This document shows, one piece after another, positions 38,185 through 48,661 of a stretch of DNA of 64,000 nt. The stretch's first letter is position 1, and each line of letters opens with the position of its first letter. The notes under the pieces were generated by a model. It was not told where the DNA came from. It was given only the letters and a program-made list of their open reading frames with translations, and ran no database searches. This DNA is from an uncultured Erythrobacter sp. (GTDB lineage Bacteria > Pseudomonadota > Alphaproteobacteria > Sphingomonadales > Sphingomonadaceae), in assembly GCA_937969505.1 (NCBI GenBank), contig CALBWA010000014.1, positions 27,731 through 91,730 of the forward strand. The letters are read 5' to 3'. The translations under genes were made by a program, and so were the position numbers.

Positions 38185-38928
38185 TTATTCTTGCGAAAGA
38201 CTGTAATTTGGCAGCGAGTGAAACGCGCTCTTCAAAGCGTCACCCCAACTGGAGGAAATCGCATCGAAATAGGGGTCATCTGCAGTGATCCGTCTTTGAT
38301 GCGTCGGGGCGAAGTCATCGCGACCAATCACCATGAGGTCGAGCGGGAGGCCGACAGACAAGTTGGCCTTGAGGGTCGAATCAAACGATACCATCAGCAA
38401 CTTGACCCCATCTTCGATGCTCATGTCGCGATCGTATCCGCGGATGATGATCGGCCGGCCATACTTTGTCTCGCCGATCTGAAAGAAAGGTGTGTCGAGG
38501 CTGGCTTCGATGAAGTTGCCCTCGGGATAGACCAGAAACAGGCGGGGTTCCATTCCGGCAATCTGACCAGCGACAATGATCGAGGCGGTAAACTTGCCCT
38601 TGCCATATTGGCCATTGGCAGCTTGGCGTTCGCTAATAGTAGCGCGCAAAAGTTTGCCCACTTCGGCTGCCACCTGAAACATCGTCGGTGCCTGAAACAA
38701 CGTATTTTCACGTTCGCCGGGGGCCTTGCTGCGTTCCTCAAGCTGGCCGATCACATGCTGCGTGGTCGCCAGATTGCCGGCGGTCATAACGGTAATGATG
38801 CGCTCGCCAGGCACGTTCCAGTGAAACATCTTGCGAAAGACAGAGATGTTATCAACGCCAGAATTGGTACGAGTATCGCTCATCAGGATGAGCCCACGCT
38901 CAACCACCATACCCACGCAATAGGTCAT
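38185..38928 (-). CDS. Proteasome-type peptidase (Anbu / HslV-like)
   Basis: MTYCVGMVVERGLILMSDTRTNSGVDNISVFRKMFHW; operon with transglutaminase, alpha-E and ATP-grasp genes. Confidence 0.92.
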   Translation of the reverse strand: MTYCVGMVVERGLILMSDTRTNSGVDNISVFRKMFHWNVPGERIITVMTAGNLATTQHVIGQLEERSKAPGERENTLFQAPTMFQVAAEVGKLLRATISERQAANGQYGKGKFTASIIVAGQIAGMEPRLFLVYPEGNFIEASLDTPFFQIGETKYGRPIIIRGYDRDMSIEDGVKLLMVSFDSTLKANLSVGLPLDLMVIGRDDFAPTHQRRITADDPYFDAISSSWGDALKSAFHSLPNYSLSQE

Positions 38929-39746
38929 TACTGTTGTTCCATTGTCTGTTGTTCGACCGCAACGTCCACGGTCAGTTTCTGTTCGGTCCCGCCAAAGCTG
39001 ATGCCGGTGAGCGGCGCGGCGTCGCGATAATCCAGACCGGTTGCCACACGGACATATCGCGGATCCGGGCTGATACCGTTGGAAATGTCGAAGCCGACCC
39101 ATCCAAGACCATCGACATGCGCTTCTGCCCAGGCGTGGGTTGCCTGTTGATCAATGCGGTCATCCATCATCAGGTATCCACTGACATAGCGCGCAGGAAT
39201 ATCGGCAAGCCGGGCAGCACCAATGAAAATATGGGCGTGGTCCTGACACACGCCGAACCCTTCACCGACGGCCTCTTCTGCGGTCGTATCGACGTTTGTC
39301 TTGCCTGTCTCGTAAGCAACCAGTTCGGCAATGCGGGCCGACAGGGCGTGCAAATAGTCCAGCTTGTTGCCCTCGGGTGGATCAAGATCGCGGATCATCG
39401 CCCGCACCTTGGGCCCCGGTTTCGTCAGCGATGTTTGTGTCAGGAAGCTCCACAGCGGCATGTGCCCCGAATGCTTTCCAATGACACCGGCGTTGTCTTC
39501 AGTGTCGACCGTGCCATGACACGTTACGACCACTTCGGACACGCCCGGATGTACTGCGACCAATGTCACCGTGTTGAAATGCTGGTCGTCAAACTCCAGC
39601 TCACGCTCGGCATTTTCAAATTCCATTTGCCAGTTGACGATTTTCTGCCCCTGCGTTTCCTTGGGCGTAAGCCGCAACCGCTGAAGCGCGTGGATCACCG
39701 GCTCTGCAAAGCTGTATCGCGTGGTGTGGCGGATCGATAATCTCAT
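38928..39746 (-). CDS. Transglutaminase-like family protein
   Basis: GFGVCQDHAHIFIGAARLADIPARYVSGYL ... HAWAEAHVDGLGWVGFDISNG catalytic Cys/His/Asp pattern. Confidence 0.93.
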   Translation of the reverse strand: MRLSIRHTTRYSFAEPVIHALQRLRLTPKETQGQKIVNWQMEFENAERELEFDDQHFNTVTLVAVHPGVSEVVVTCHGTVDTEDNAGVIGKHSGHMPLWSFLTQTSLTKPGPKVRAMIRDLDPPEGNKLDYLHALSARIAELVAYETGKTNVDTTAEEAVGEGFGVCQDHAHIFIGAARLADIPARYVSGYLMMDDRIDQQATHAWAEAHVDGLGWVGFDISNGISPDPRYVRVATGLDYRDAAPLTGISFGGTEQKLTVDVAVEQQTMEQQ

Positions 39747-40687
39747 GCCAGAAACCTGTAATCTTGTGCGATGGCCTGCCCGATCTCGGCATTGCTTGCC
39801 TCGAAATTGACGAGGAAGTCGTGCAACCCCTGATCAAAAATGGTCTCGACCGATATATCGGACAAAGCAATGTCTGCTTCACGCATCAGCTGGTTACTTT
39901 CAGCGTCGGCTCCATGCAGGCGAGCCAGCGCAAACAGATGGTCGCGCAACGCACCGTGACAGAATGCAAGCGAGCGCGGGAACCGGTCGTCAAGCACCAG
40001 GAATTCGACAATGCCGCGTGCGTCCATTTGCCCTGCGTTCAACCAGCTGTAGGCGCGGTCGCCACCGACCGAACGCAGAACCGTGTCCCACTGCCCATTG
40101 TCGAGGCTGGAGCCCACGTAATTGAGCGATGGCAGCAGCAGGTAATATTTGATGTCGAGAATGCGTGCGGTGCTGTCGGCCCGCTCCAGAAAGGTGCCAG
40201 CGCGGGCAAAATGATAGCCCTCATTGCGCAGCATTGATCCGGCCAGCGCGCCGTGCACCAAGGTGCCTGCAAGACGGATCATGCGAACCACTTCGCTGAC
40301 GCTGCCTTGGCCAATCGGGCGGGCGAGCATCTTTTCCAGCCGCATCCAGCTTTCGTTGATGGCTTCCCAGACCTCGCCACTGATGGCGTTGCGGGCCATG
40401 CGCGCATTTTGCCGCACTGCGCCGAACATCTCGCGCACATTGGCCGGATTATCCTTGCCGCGCAGGATGAAGTTCCACGCCTCGGCCCCAGTGTATGTGT
40501 CATGGTTGGCTTCATATGCCGCTTTTTGACCGGCTGCTGCGATAACCGAACGCCACTCATCCTCGGCCGTTGCCAGATCACGGGTCAGCGCCATGCGGAT
40601 ACCTGCATCGAGCAGGCGAGCAGTGTTCTCTGCCCGCTCGAGATAGCGGAACATCCAGAACAGACCGTTGGCTGTGCGCCCTAGCAT
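39743..40687 (-). CDS. Alpha-E domain-containing protein
   Basis: MLGRTANGLFWMFRYLERAENTARLLDAGIRMAL ... LERADSTARILDIKYYLLLP. Confidence 0.93.
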   Translation of the reverse strand: MLGRTANGLFWMFRYLERAENTARLLDAGIRMALTRDLATAEDEWRSVIAAAGQKAAYEANHDTYTGAEAWNFILRGKDNPANVREMFGAVRQNARMARNAISGEVWEAINESWMRLEKMLARPIGQGSVSEVVRMIRLAGTLVHGALAGSMLRNEGYHFARAGTFLERADSTARILDIKYYLLLPSLNYVGSSLDNGQWDTVLRSVGGDRAYSWLNAGQMDARGIVEFLVLDDRFPRSLAFCHGALRDHLFALARLHGADAESNQLMREADIALSDISVETIFDQGLHDFLVNFEASNAEIGQAIAQDYRFLA

Positions 40688-40703
40688 GATTGCACCTGTT
40701 CCA

Positions 40704-42131
40704 TCATTCCTTGAGCACCCATGTGTCCTTGGTACCGCCGCCCTGACTGGAATTGACCACAAGTGATCCCTTCTTCAGCGCCACACGGGTCAGGCCGCCC
40801 GGGGTGATATCGACACCATTGGGTGACACCAGCACGAACGGGCGCAGATCGACATGCCGCGGGGCCAGTCCCTTCTTGGTGAAGATGGGGCAGGTCGACA
40901 AAGATAGGGTCGGCTGCGCGATGTAGTTTTCCGGATTGGCCGTCAGCTTCTTGCGAAATTCGGAAATCTCGCGCTTTGACGCGGTCGGACCGATCAGCAT
41001 GCCATAACCGCCCGAACCGTGGACTTCCTTGACCACAAGCTCGCCCAGATTGTCGAGCACATAGCCAAGGCTGTCTTTGTCCGCGCAACGCCATGTCTCG
41101 ACATTGGGCAGCAGGGGCTTCTCGCCGGTGTAGAATTCGACGATTTCCGGCATGAAGCTGTAGACCGCCTTGTCATCGGCAACACCCGTACCCGGAGCAT
41201 TGGCGATGGTAATGCCGCCAGCGCGATAAACATCCATAATACCCGGCACACCCAGCACGCTGTCGGGATTGAAGGTGAGCGGATCAAGATATTCGTCATC
41301 AACCCGGCGATACAAGACATCGACCGGCTCGAAACCGCGCGTCGTGCGCATCTGGACCCGGCCACCAACGACGCGCAAATCGCTTGCTTCGACAAGTTCG
41401 GCACCCATCTGATCGGCAAGAAATGCGTGTTCAAAATAGGCAGAATTGTAGACCCCAGGAGTCAGCACGGCGACCTTGGGTTTGCCCTCAGTTGCAACAG
41501 GGGCGCAGGCCGCAAGGCTGCGCGCCAGACGCCTTGGATAGTTCGACACCGCCTCCACCCCGACCTGCGCAAACAGTTCAGGAAACATGTTCATCATCGT
41601 CTCGCGATTTTCGAGCATGTAGGAGACGCCCGATGGAGTGCGGGCATTGTCTTCCAGAACAAAGAATTCATCGGGCCCGGTCCGCACAAGGTCGATACCG
41701 ACAATATGGGTGTAAATGCCGCCCGGCGGGGTGAAGCCCACCATCTGCTGCAGCCATGCAGCATTGTCCTGAAACAATCGCGCCGGAACGCGCCCAGCCC
41801 GAATGATTTCCTGACGGTGATAGAGATCGTAAAGGAAGGAATTGATCGCGCTGACGCGTTGTTCAATGCCCTTGGTCAAGCGGCGCCATTCGCGAGCAGT
41901 GATGACGCGCGGCACCATATCAAACGGGATCAGGCGTTCTTCGGCCTCATCCTCGCCATAGACATTGAACGTGATACCGGTCCGACGGAAGCTGTCGTCA
42001 GCCTCTGCATCCTTGCGTTGCAACCATTTGGTATCCTGCGTGTCATACCAATCGCAAAATCCGGCGTATGCAGGTCGTACGCTGCCATCGGGCGCATACA
42101 TCTCGTCGAAATTTTCCGAAGCCGGGTTCAT
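40704..42131 (-). CDS. Circularly permuted type-2 ATP-grasp protein (amidoligase-like)
   Basis: FNVYGEDEAEERLIPFDMVPRVI, EFFVLEDNARTPSGVSYMLENR, VVKEVHGSGGYGMLIGPTAS, DLRPFVL. Confidence 0.93.
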   Translation of the reverse strand: MNPASENFDEMYAPDGSVRPAYAGFCDWYDTQDTKWLQRKDAEADDSFRRTGITFNVYGEDEAEERLIPFDMVPRVITAREWRRLTKGIEQRVSAINSFLYDLYHRQEIIRAGRVPARLFQDNAAWLQQMVGFTPPGGIYTHIVGIDLVRTGPDEFFVLEDNARTPSGVSYMLENRETMMNMFPELFAQVGVEAVSNYPRRLARSLAACAPVATEGKPKVAVLTPGVYNSAYFEHAFLADQMGAELVEASDLRVVGGRVQMRTTRGFEPVDVLYRRVDDEYLDPLTFNPDSVLGVPGIMDVYRAGGITIANAPGTGVADDKAVYSFMPEIVEFYTGEKPLLPNVETWRCADKDSLGYVLDNLGELVVKEVHGSGGYGMLIGPTASKREISEFRKKLTANPENYIAQPTLSLSTCPIFTKKGLAPRHVDLRPFVLVSPNGVDITPGGLTRVALKKGSLVVNSSQGGGTKDTWVLKE

Positions 42132-42207
42132 TACACTCCAAGGGAGAAGAGAAAAGGATCAGTGACTGCCTGGTGCAGACTACGCGCCCCGACACAAATG
42201 AAAAGGT

Positions 42208-42957
42208 CTAGTCGCGCTCTAGTTCCCTCAAAACGGCATAAATCGCCGCTGGAGCATAAGAAAAACCGATATGGGTGCAATCAACCTCCACTTCGCGGTC
42301 GCGCAGTGCATCATCGCCACGCGCGCTGTGGGGAGGAATAACGCCATCGGTTCGGCTCCACATGGCAATAGTTTCCACCGGTGGCTTGTTTTCAAGGTCG
42401 ACCTTGACCGGCAGGTCATCAATCGGGTGCCCAGCCACAAATTGATAGGCACGCCAGGCATTGTTGGCTCGCTTGTCCCCGGCAATGGGTGACCCCAACG
42501 TAATCACCTTGCTGACCAGCGAGGGATGACGGTGGGCCAGCTCGCGGGCATATATCCCGCCAAGACTCCATCCGATCAAGACGACCTTTGCGCCATAGCG
42601 CGCATGAATGGTGTTCAGCCGCTCGCTCAATGAATCGATACGGTGCTGAGACGCACCAAAATTTGCGCCCCTGCCCCACTTCTTGACTGTGTGCCCGGCC
42701 GCCTCGATCTGCCGCGCAAGATAGCGCATCTGCAGCGGGCTGGCGATAAAACCGGGTAGCAGCATCACAACCTTCGGCTGAGGTGACCGTGAGATGGCAA
42801 GCTTGCGGAAGGGCCTGCGGACCGGCTCGGCCAGCAAGTCAAGCTCACCCGCTAACAAGCGCAAGGCGGGGCGCGGCTGATCAGACAAAGCGCGCTGCAG
42901 GGCAAGCGCAATGCGCCGCCGCATAGCAGCAAGGGGCCCGCTGATTGCCATCAGCAA
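42208..42957 (-). CDS. Alpha/beta hydrolase (esterase/lipase)
   Basis: VMLLPGFIASPLQMRYLARQIEAAGHTV, VLIGWSLGGIYARELAHRHP nucleophile elbow. Confidence 0.88.
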   Translation of the reverse strand: MLMAISGPLAAMRRRIALALQRALSDQPRPALRLLAGELDLLAEPVRRPFRKLAISRSPQPKVVMLLPGFIASPLQMRYLARQIEAAGHTVKKWGRGANFGASQHRIDSLSERLNTIHARYGAKVVLIGWSLGGIYARELAHRHPSLVSKVITLGSPIAGDKRANNAWRAYQFVAGHPIDDLPVKVDLENKPPVETIAMWSRTDGVIPPHSARGDDALRDREVEVDCTHIGFSYAPAAIYAVLRELERD

Positions 42958-43457
42958 TCGCCCAGCCGCTTACCATCCTGAACCGCCACTGCGCGCAGGT
43001 AACGGCTGCCCATATTGCCCGGCAATCTGGCCGTTCCCTCCATGATGATCTCCATCGTGTAGGTCGCTTCCGACTGGTTAATTCCGATTCCAACTACCGG
43101 ATTGAACTCGCCTTGCATGGTGGAAGCCTCGCACCGCCCGCGGCCCGAAACGAAAGTTGGCGTCACATCATACTGATCAAGCGTGCACTGGCCGGGCATG
43201 CGACTGTTGATATCGTCTTCCTGCCAATCCTTGTCGATAAACATGGGTTCGCCGCAGATGGTTTCAGTTTTCTCAAGATCCTTGACCTCTTGCGGTACAA
43301 GCCGCGATGGCACGGCTTGACCATCAATGGTCAGGCTCTGGATGCGGGTGGTCATTTCCCATTCGCCATAGAGCGGCACATTGTCAGGGTTGTCGCCCGC
43401 ACAGGCTGATAAGGCGAAAACCGAAGTCCCCATTACCGCTGCTCGACCCAATTTCAT
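42951..43457 (-). CDS. DUF3617-type lipoprotein
   Basis: Lipobox ALSACAG; GEWEMTTRIQSLTIDGQAVP ... ETICGEPMFID ... GQCTLDQYDV. Confidence 0.8.
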   Translation of the reverse strand: MKLGRAAVMGTSVFALSACAGDNPDNVPLYGEWEMTTRIQSLTIDGQAVPSRLVPQEVKDLEKTETICGEPMFIDKDWQEDDINSRMPGQCTLDQYDVTPTFVSGRGRCEASTMQGEFNPVVGIGINQSEATYTMEIIMEGTARLPGNMGSRYLRAVAVQDGKRLGDC

Positions 43458-43578
43458 TTCGAGTTCTCCCTGACCATTTCTTTGCGCCCGCAACATTTCC
43501 ACAAAGCCCGCGAAAAGCCAATCAATTGGGTGCATGTGACCCTTGCTCCTATGCGCTGTGGTCCCCATATGTTCGCGC

Positions 43579-45762
43579 ATGGCCGAATTGGTAATCAGAC
43601 GCGGACTGGAAGAACCCGACACAACCGGCGAATTCGTTCCCCATCGCCCGCAGCGACCGGAAAAGTCGATGCCGGGCAAACGGTTCGAACTGGTTTCGGA
43701 CTATGAGCCGGCTGGCGACCAGCCCACGGCCATCGCCGAACTGGTGGCCAGCGCTGAACAGGATGAGCAGACCCAGGTGCTGCTGGGGGTGACCGGTTCG
43801 GGCAAAACTTTCACCATGGCCAAGGTGATTGAGGAGATGCAGCGGCCCGCTCTGATCCTGGCCCCGAACAAGATTCTGGCTGCCCAGCTTTATGGCGAAT
43901 TCAAAAGCTTCTTCCCCAACAATGCGGTCGAGTATTTCGTCAGCTATTACGATTATTATCAGCCGGAAGCCTATGTGCCGCGGTCTGACACCTATATCGA
44001 GAAGGAATCGAGCGTAAACGAGGCGATCGACCGGATGCGCCATTCGGCCACCCGCGCTCTGCTGGAACGCGATGATGTGATTATCGTCGCATCGGTATCA
44101 TGCCTTTACGGTATCGGCTCGGTCGAGACGTATTCGGCGATGATCTTCGACATCAAGAAAGATGAAAGCGTCGATCAGCGCGAGCTGATCCGAAAGCTGG
44201 TCGCACTGCAATATAAGCGCAATGATGCCGGGTTTGCGCGGGGCAATTTTCGTGTTCGCGGGGACAATCTGGAGATTTTCCCGAGCCATTATGAAGATAT
44301 GGCCTGGCGGATCAGCTTCTTTGGCGATGATATTGAGGAAATCAGCGAATTCGACCCGCTGACCGGCAAGAAAGGTGCAAATCTGGAAACCGTGCGGGTC
44401 TATGCCAATTCGCACTATGTGACGCCCGGTCCGACGATGAAGCAGGCCAGCCAGGCGATCAAGTTCGAGCTGGAAGAACGGCTCAAGGAATTGCACGAGG
44501 AAGGTCGCCTGCTGGAAGCACAGCGGCTGGAACAGCGCACCAATTTCGATCTGGAGATGATTGCGGCCACTGGCAGCTGTGCCGGGATCGAGAATTACTC
44601 GCGCTTCCTGACCGGGCGGTTGCCCGGCGAGCCGCCCCCCACCCTGTTCGAATATCTGCCTGAAAACGCTCTGTTATTCGTCGATGAAAGCCACCAGACC
44701 GTGCCGCAAATCGGTGCGATGGCGCGCGGGGACCATCGGCGCAAGATCACTTTGGCCGAATACGGTTTCCGCTTGCCCAGCTGTATCGACAACCGGCCTT
44801 TGAGGTTCAACGAATGGGATGCGATGCGCCCGCAGACAGTGGCCGTCTCGGCAACACCGGGCGGCTGGGAAATGGAGCAAACTGGCGGTGTGTTTGCCGA
44901 ACAGGTCATCCGGCCCACCGGATTGATCGATCCGCCGGTTGAAATTCGCCCGGTCGAAGATCAGGTGCAGGATTGCATCGAGGAATGCCGCAAAACCGCT
45001 GAGAAGGGGTACCGCACGCTTGTCACCACGCTGACCAAGCGCATGGCAGAAGACCTCACGGAATTCATGCATGAAGCAGGCCTGAAGGTCCGTTACATGC
45101 ATTCCGACGTGGAAACACTCGAACGGATCGAACTGATCCGCGATCTGCGTCTTGGTGTCTATGACGTGCTGGTTGGCATCAATCTTCTGCGCGAAGGGCT
45201 TGATATTCCGGAATGCGGTCTGGTGACCATTCTGGATGCGGACAAGGAAGGTTTCCTGCGCTCGGAAACCTCGCTCATCCAGACGATCGGCCGGGCTGCG
45301 CGCAATGTCGATGGCAAAGTCATTCTCTACGCGGACCGGATCACCGGAAGCATGGAACGCGCCATGGCAGAGACTGACAGGCGGCGCGAAAAGCAGCGTG
45401 CTTACAATGAAGAACACGGCATCACCCCGACCACAATCAAGCGCGACATTGCCGATATTGTGGCCCACACAGCCAGCAAGGACGGGGTCACTGTCGGCAC
45501 CGGCGATGATGCGGTTAACAATCTGGTCGGGCACAATCTGCGCGCCTATATCGAGGATCTGGAAAAACGCATGCGGGCCGCTGCTGCTGATCTGGAATTT
45601 GAAGAAGCTGGCCGGCTGCGCGATGAAATCCGCAAGCTGGAGGCAGACGAGCTCGGCCTGCCCGATGGCCAGCAGAAGGCTCCGCGCGTGGGCCGGTCCA
45701 ATGAAGGCAAGCCGGGCACGCGCAAGACCCGCTATGGCAAGACCCAGCGCAAGATGCGTTGA
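43579..45762 (+). CDS. uvrB: Excinuclease ABC subunit UvrB
   Basis: [71 protein letters not shown]-terminal UVR motif. Confidence 0.97.
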   Translation: MAELVIRRGLEEPDTTGEFVPHRPQRPEKSMPGKRFELVSDYEPAGDQPTAIAELVASAEQDEQTQVLLGVTGSGKTFTMAKVIEEMQRPALILAPNKILAAQLYGEFKSFFPNNAVEYFVSYYDYYQPEAYVPRSDTYIEKESSVNEAIDRMRHSATRALLERDDVIIVASVSCLYGIGSVETYSAMIFDIKKDESVDQRELIRKLVALQYKRNDAGFARGNFRVRGDNLEIFPSHYEDMAWRISFFGDDIEEISEFDPLTGKKGANLETVRVYANSHYVTPGPTMKQASQAIKFELEERLKELHEEGRLLEAQRLEQRTNFDLEMIAATGSCAGIENYSRFLTGRLPGEPPPTLFEYLPENALLFVDESHQTVPQIGAMARGDHRRKITLAEYGFRLPSCIDNRPLRFNEWDAMRPQTVAVSATPGGWEMEQTGGVFAEQVIRPTGLIDPPVEIRPVEDQVQDCIEECRKTAEKGYRTLVTTLTKRMAEDLTEFMHEAGLKVRYMHSDVETLERIELIRDLRLGVYDVLVGINLLREGLDIPECGLVTILDADKEGFLRSETSLIQTIGRAARNVDGKVILYADRITGSMERAMAETDRRREKQRAYNEEHGITPTTIKRDIADIVAHTASKDGVTVGTGDDAVNNLVGHNLRAYIEDLEKRMRAAAADLEFEEAGRLRDEIRKLEADELGLPDGQQKAPRVGRSNEGKPGTRKTRYGKTQRKMR

Positions 45763-45900
45763 TAGGTGCACCGCCAATCATTGCCCAAGCCCGGATGCCT
45801 TGGCATAGCCCCGCCCATGCCGTCATCGTTTGCCCCAATAGGCAGCCCAAGCTGCCCCCTCAATTGGCAGACTTACGGCTGCGGCGCACTGGCGAGATTG

Positions 45901-46491
45901 ATGGTTGAACGTTGCCCTCCTCGTCTTCTGACGGCCGCAATGCTGTGCACAGCGCTGGCCGGATGCAAACCCCCGCCAACCGACGAAGCGGCTGTTCGCG
46001 CGATGCCCGAGACCAGCGTCACGGGCCCATCGCTACCCATCCAATCGCCCGAAACGCAAGATGCCTTGTGGGTACCCAGCCAGATTCGCGATCGGATCAT
46101 TTATGGTCAGCCTGGTAACGCTCCGATGATGGCTTTGGCGTGCGAGCGCTTCAACGGGTCAGCCATTGTGCGCCTGACCCGCTATGCTGCCGCTGACGAA
46201 GGTGCCGGCGCGTTCGTTGCGCTGATTGGTAACGGCCATGTTGCGCGTTTGCCGGTTGATGCCACCGCTCATCGCGAAGGCTTCGTCTGGGAAGGCATTG
46301 TTGCGGCTGACAATGCAGATCTGGATGTGCTGACCGGGCGCAAAGTGGTTGCAGCAACGCTGCCTGGTGCAGGCAAGTTGACCTTGAATCCCAGCAGTCT
46401 GCCCGGATTTATTATCGAGAAGTGTCGGCGCGGTGACAATGGAAGCGCTGATTTGAAAACTGATGAATTGATTGAAGAGTCAGAACCTTAA
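45901..46491 (+). CDS. Hypothetical lipoprotein
   Basis: MVERCPPRLLTAAMLCTALAGCKPPP lipobox; no domain recognised. Confidence 0.65.
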   Translation: MVERCPPRLLTAAMLCTALAGCKPPPTDEAAVRAMPETSVTGPSLPIQSPETQDALWVPSQIRDRIIYGQPGNAPMMALACERFNGSAIVRLTRYAAADEGAGAFVALIGNGHVARLPVDATAHREGFVWEGIVAADNADLDVLTGRKVVAATLPGAGKLTLNPSSLPGFIIEKCRRGDNGSADLKTDELIEESEP

Positions 46492-48596
46492 GGCGCTTTC
46501 CGCGCGCGCTCTGCACGCTCGACCAGCATGTCGGCAGTCAGGACCTGCGGCAAAGTCTCCGCGTCAGCGCCCGGCTCGTACCACAGATACAGCGGTACCC
46601 CGGCCACTCCCTGATCGGTCAGGAAGGTGGTGATCTCCTCATCACGGACGGTCCAATCGCCGACCATAGCCACAACGCCAGCACGCTCGAAAGCATCGCG
46701 GGTTGCCTCGCGATTGATGGCGATCCCTTCGTTGACCTTGCAGGTCACGCACCAGTCAGCGGTGAACCACACAAATACCGGGCGCCCAGTCGCACGTGCC
46801 TCTGCCAACGTCTGCGGGCTGAATGAAACCGGTTCGAGCAGCGAGCTTGAGGCGCTGTCGCCCTGCGGTTCGAAACTGGATGGCAAGGCGAACGCGCCAA
46901 ACACCAGGAAAGGTGCGACGATCAGGCCGAAGGCGGGCCAGGCCATTTTTCCTGCGCGTTGCAACCGGCCAACCACCGCCAGCGCAATCACGATGCCAAG
47001 CACCACAACCAAGGCAAACAAGGCGAAGCCCTGTCCGCCCAATTGCTTCGTCAGCCACACCAACGCCAATGCAGTCAGACCCATCGGGATGGCCATCAGC
47101 TTGCGGAACCGTTCCATCCATGCGCCGGGCTTTGGCAACATGGCACGCAGTTTCGGGATGAAGCCAATCAGCAGGAATGGCAGGGCAAGGCCCAGCCCCA
47201 ATGTTGCGAACAACAGCAATGCCTGCACTGGAGGCAGCAGCAGCGCCGCCCCCAGGGCCACTGCCATGAAAGGCCCGGTGCACGGGGTCGCAACAAAGGC
47301 AGCCAGAAGCCCGGTGGCAAAGGCGCTTGCTGGCTCTCCGCTGCGAGTGAAGGATAATGATGGCAGCTCGAACAGACCTGCAAGATTGACCGTGATCGCG
47401 ACTGCCAGCAGCAGCAAGGTCACCACGACATTGGGGCTTTGCAATTGAAAGGCCCAGCCGATGTTTTCCCCAGCTGCTCTTAACACCAGCAGCAATCCAC
47501 CAAGTGCAACGCACGCCAGCACAACGCCGGCTGTATAGGCCAGCCCTTCACGCCGAGCCTTCTGCTGACTCTCCCCTGCCCGGGCGAGACTGATGGCCTT
47601 CAAGCTCAGGATCGGGAAAACACAAGGCATGATATTGAGAAGCAAGCCGCCCGCAAATGCTCCCAGCAGCAACAGAGCAAGCGGCGGAATATCAGGCTTC
47701 GCGCTCTTGATAGGCAGGCCTTCAATATCGACCGGCCCGGGCTTTGCGGTGAACTTGACACCATTGCCATCACCAAAGGCCAATATGCCCTCAATCTCGT
47801 CAAGCTGTGCAGGGTCGGCCAGCCCCTTGCGCGGAATTTCCACCATCAGCGCGTCCCCATCGCGCGCAAAATACTGAACCGCGGCATAGTCGGCGATGTG
47901 TTCGGTCGCGATGAACACATGCGGGTTGGGAAGGGAGAGCGCTTGTGGGACTGCAATGGCGAACTGCAGCGTATCGGCGGTGACTTCGAACACAGCTTCG
48001 CGGTCAAGAGGTGGTGGAATGGCTGCACGCCAGGCAGCAAATCGCGGATCAGACGGGGCCGCCGAATCGCTTGCCACAAAGGCTGTCAAACGGCCGCCTT
48101 CCGGGACACAAATCTCGTCCGTGCAGGCGAGCCATTGCCCTTCAACCGCAATCGGGACAGAGCCTTCGGCGGCAAAATTATCCGGCACGCTGATCGGAAT
48201 GAGAACGGCATATTGCCCCTCAAAAATGTGGTTCATCAACCCGGCTATCGTTAGCTGTGAAGGCACAGGATACAGCGGTTCGCCTGGGTCCCAGCCGGGG
48301 GGCAAGTCCCAGTCGAGCTGCATGCCCAACCCGGCATCGCCCGGATTCTTCCAATAGCCATGCCATTCCGGCGCAACCGGATCAAAGACGATGGCCAGGG
48401 TCAGTGTCTCGCCCGGCAAAGCCGGACCGTCGGGCACCAATTGCGCCTCGAGATTGTTGGGTTGAGAGAAGATCGGGCTTGGCTGGTCCGACCTTTGTAG
48501 CGGCGCAGCTTGCTCCTGCGCAGTCGCCACGGCCCCGACCAGCATGGTCACAACCATCACAATCATCGCCAAAAACGCGCGAATGGGGGGGAACAT
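46488..48596 (-). CDS. Protein-disulfide reductase DsbD-like (thioredoxin plus cytochrome c biogenesis TM domain)
   Basis: LNIMPCVFPILSLKAISLA, ATPCTGPFMAVALGAAL, VWFTADWCVTCKVNEGIAINREAT. Confidence 0.92.
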   Translation of the reverse strand: MFPPIRAFLAMIVMVVTMLVGAVATAQEQAAPLQRSDQPSPIFSQPNNLEAQLVPDGPALPGETLTLAIVFDPVAPEWHGYWKNPGDAGLGMQLDWDLPPGWDPGEPLYPVPSQLTIAGLMNHIFEGQYAVLIPISVPDNFAAEGSVPIAVEGQWLACTDEICVPEGGRLTAFVASDSAAPSDPRFAAWRAAIPPPLDREAVFEVTADTLQFAIAVPQALSLPNPHVFIATEHIADYAAVQYFARDGDALMVEIPRKGLADPAQLDEIEGILAFGDGNGVKFTAKPGPVDIEGLPIKSAKPDIPPLALLLLGAFAGGLLLNIMPCVFPILSLKAISLARAGESQQKARREGLAYTAGVVLACVALGGLLLVLRAAGENIGWAFQLQSPNVVVTLLLLAVAITVNLAGLFELPSLSFTRSGEPASAFATGLLAAFVATPCTGPFMAVALGAALLLPPVQALLLFATLGLGLALPFLLIGFIPKLRAMLPKPGAWMERFRKLMAIPMGLTALALVWLTKQLGGQGFALFALVVVLGIVIALAVVGRLQRAGKMAWPAFGLIVAPFLVFGAFALPSSFEPQGDSASSSLLEPVSFSPQTLAEARATGRPVFVWFTADWCVTCKVNEGIAINREATRDAFERAGVVAMVGDWTVRDEEITTFLTDQGVAGVPLYLWYEPGADAETLPQVLTADMLVERAERARKAP

Positions 48597-48661
48597 CCTT
48601 GCCTCGGTCACGTAGCAACATCTAGGGCGGCACCAATGGATAGGCAATAAGGCAATCAATC

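Noticed and set aside
41019-42341. 440-aa plus-strand ORF
   Set aside because: Antisense shadow of the ATP-grasp gene
43458-43578. LexA box (GTTC-N7-GTTC) upstream of uvrB
   Set aside because: Looked for in the uvrB leader but not found; only an isolated GTTC near 43571
44674-45777. 367-aa minus-strand ORF
   Set aside because: Antisense shadow of uvrB
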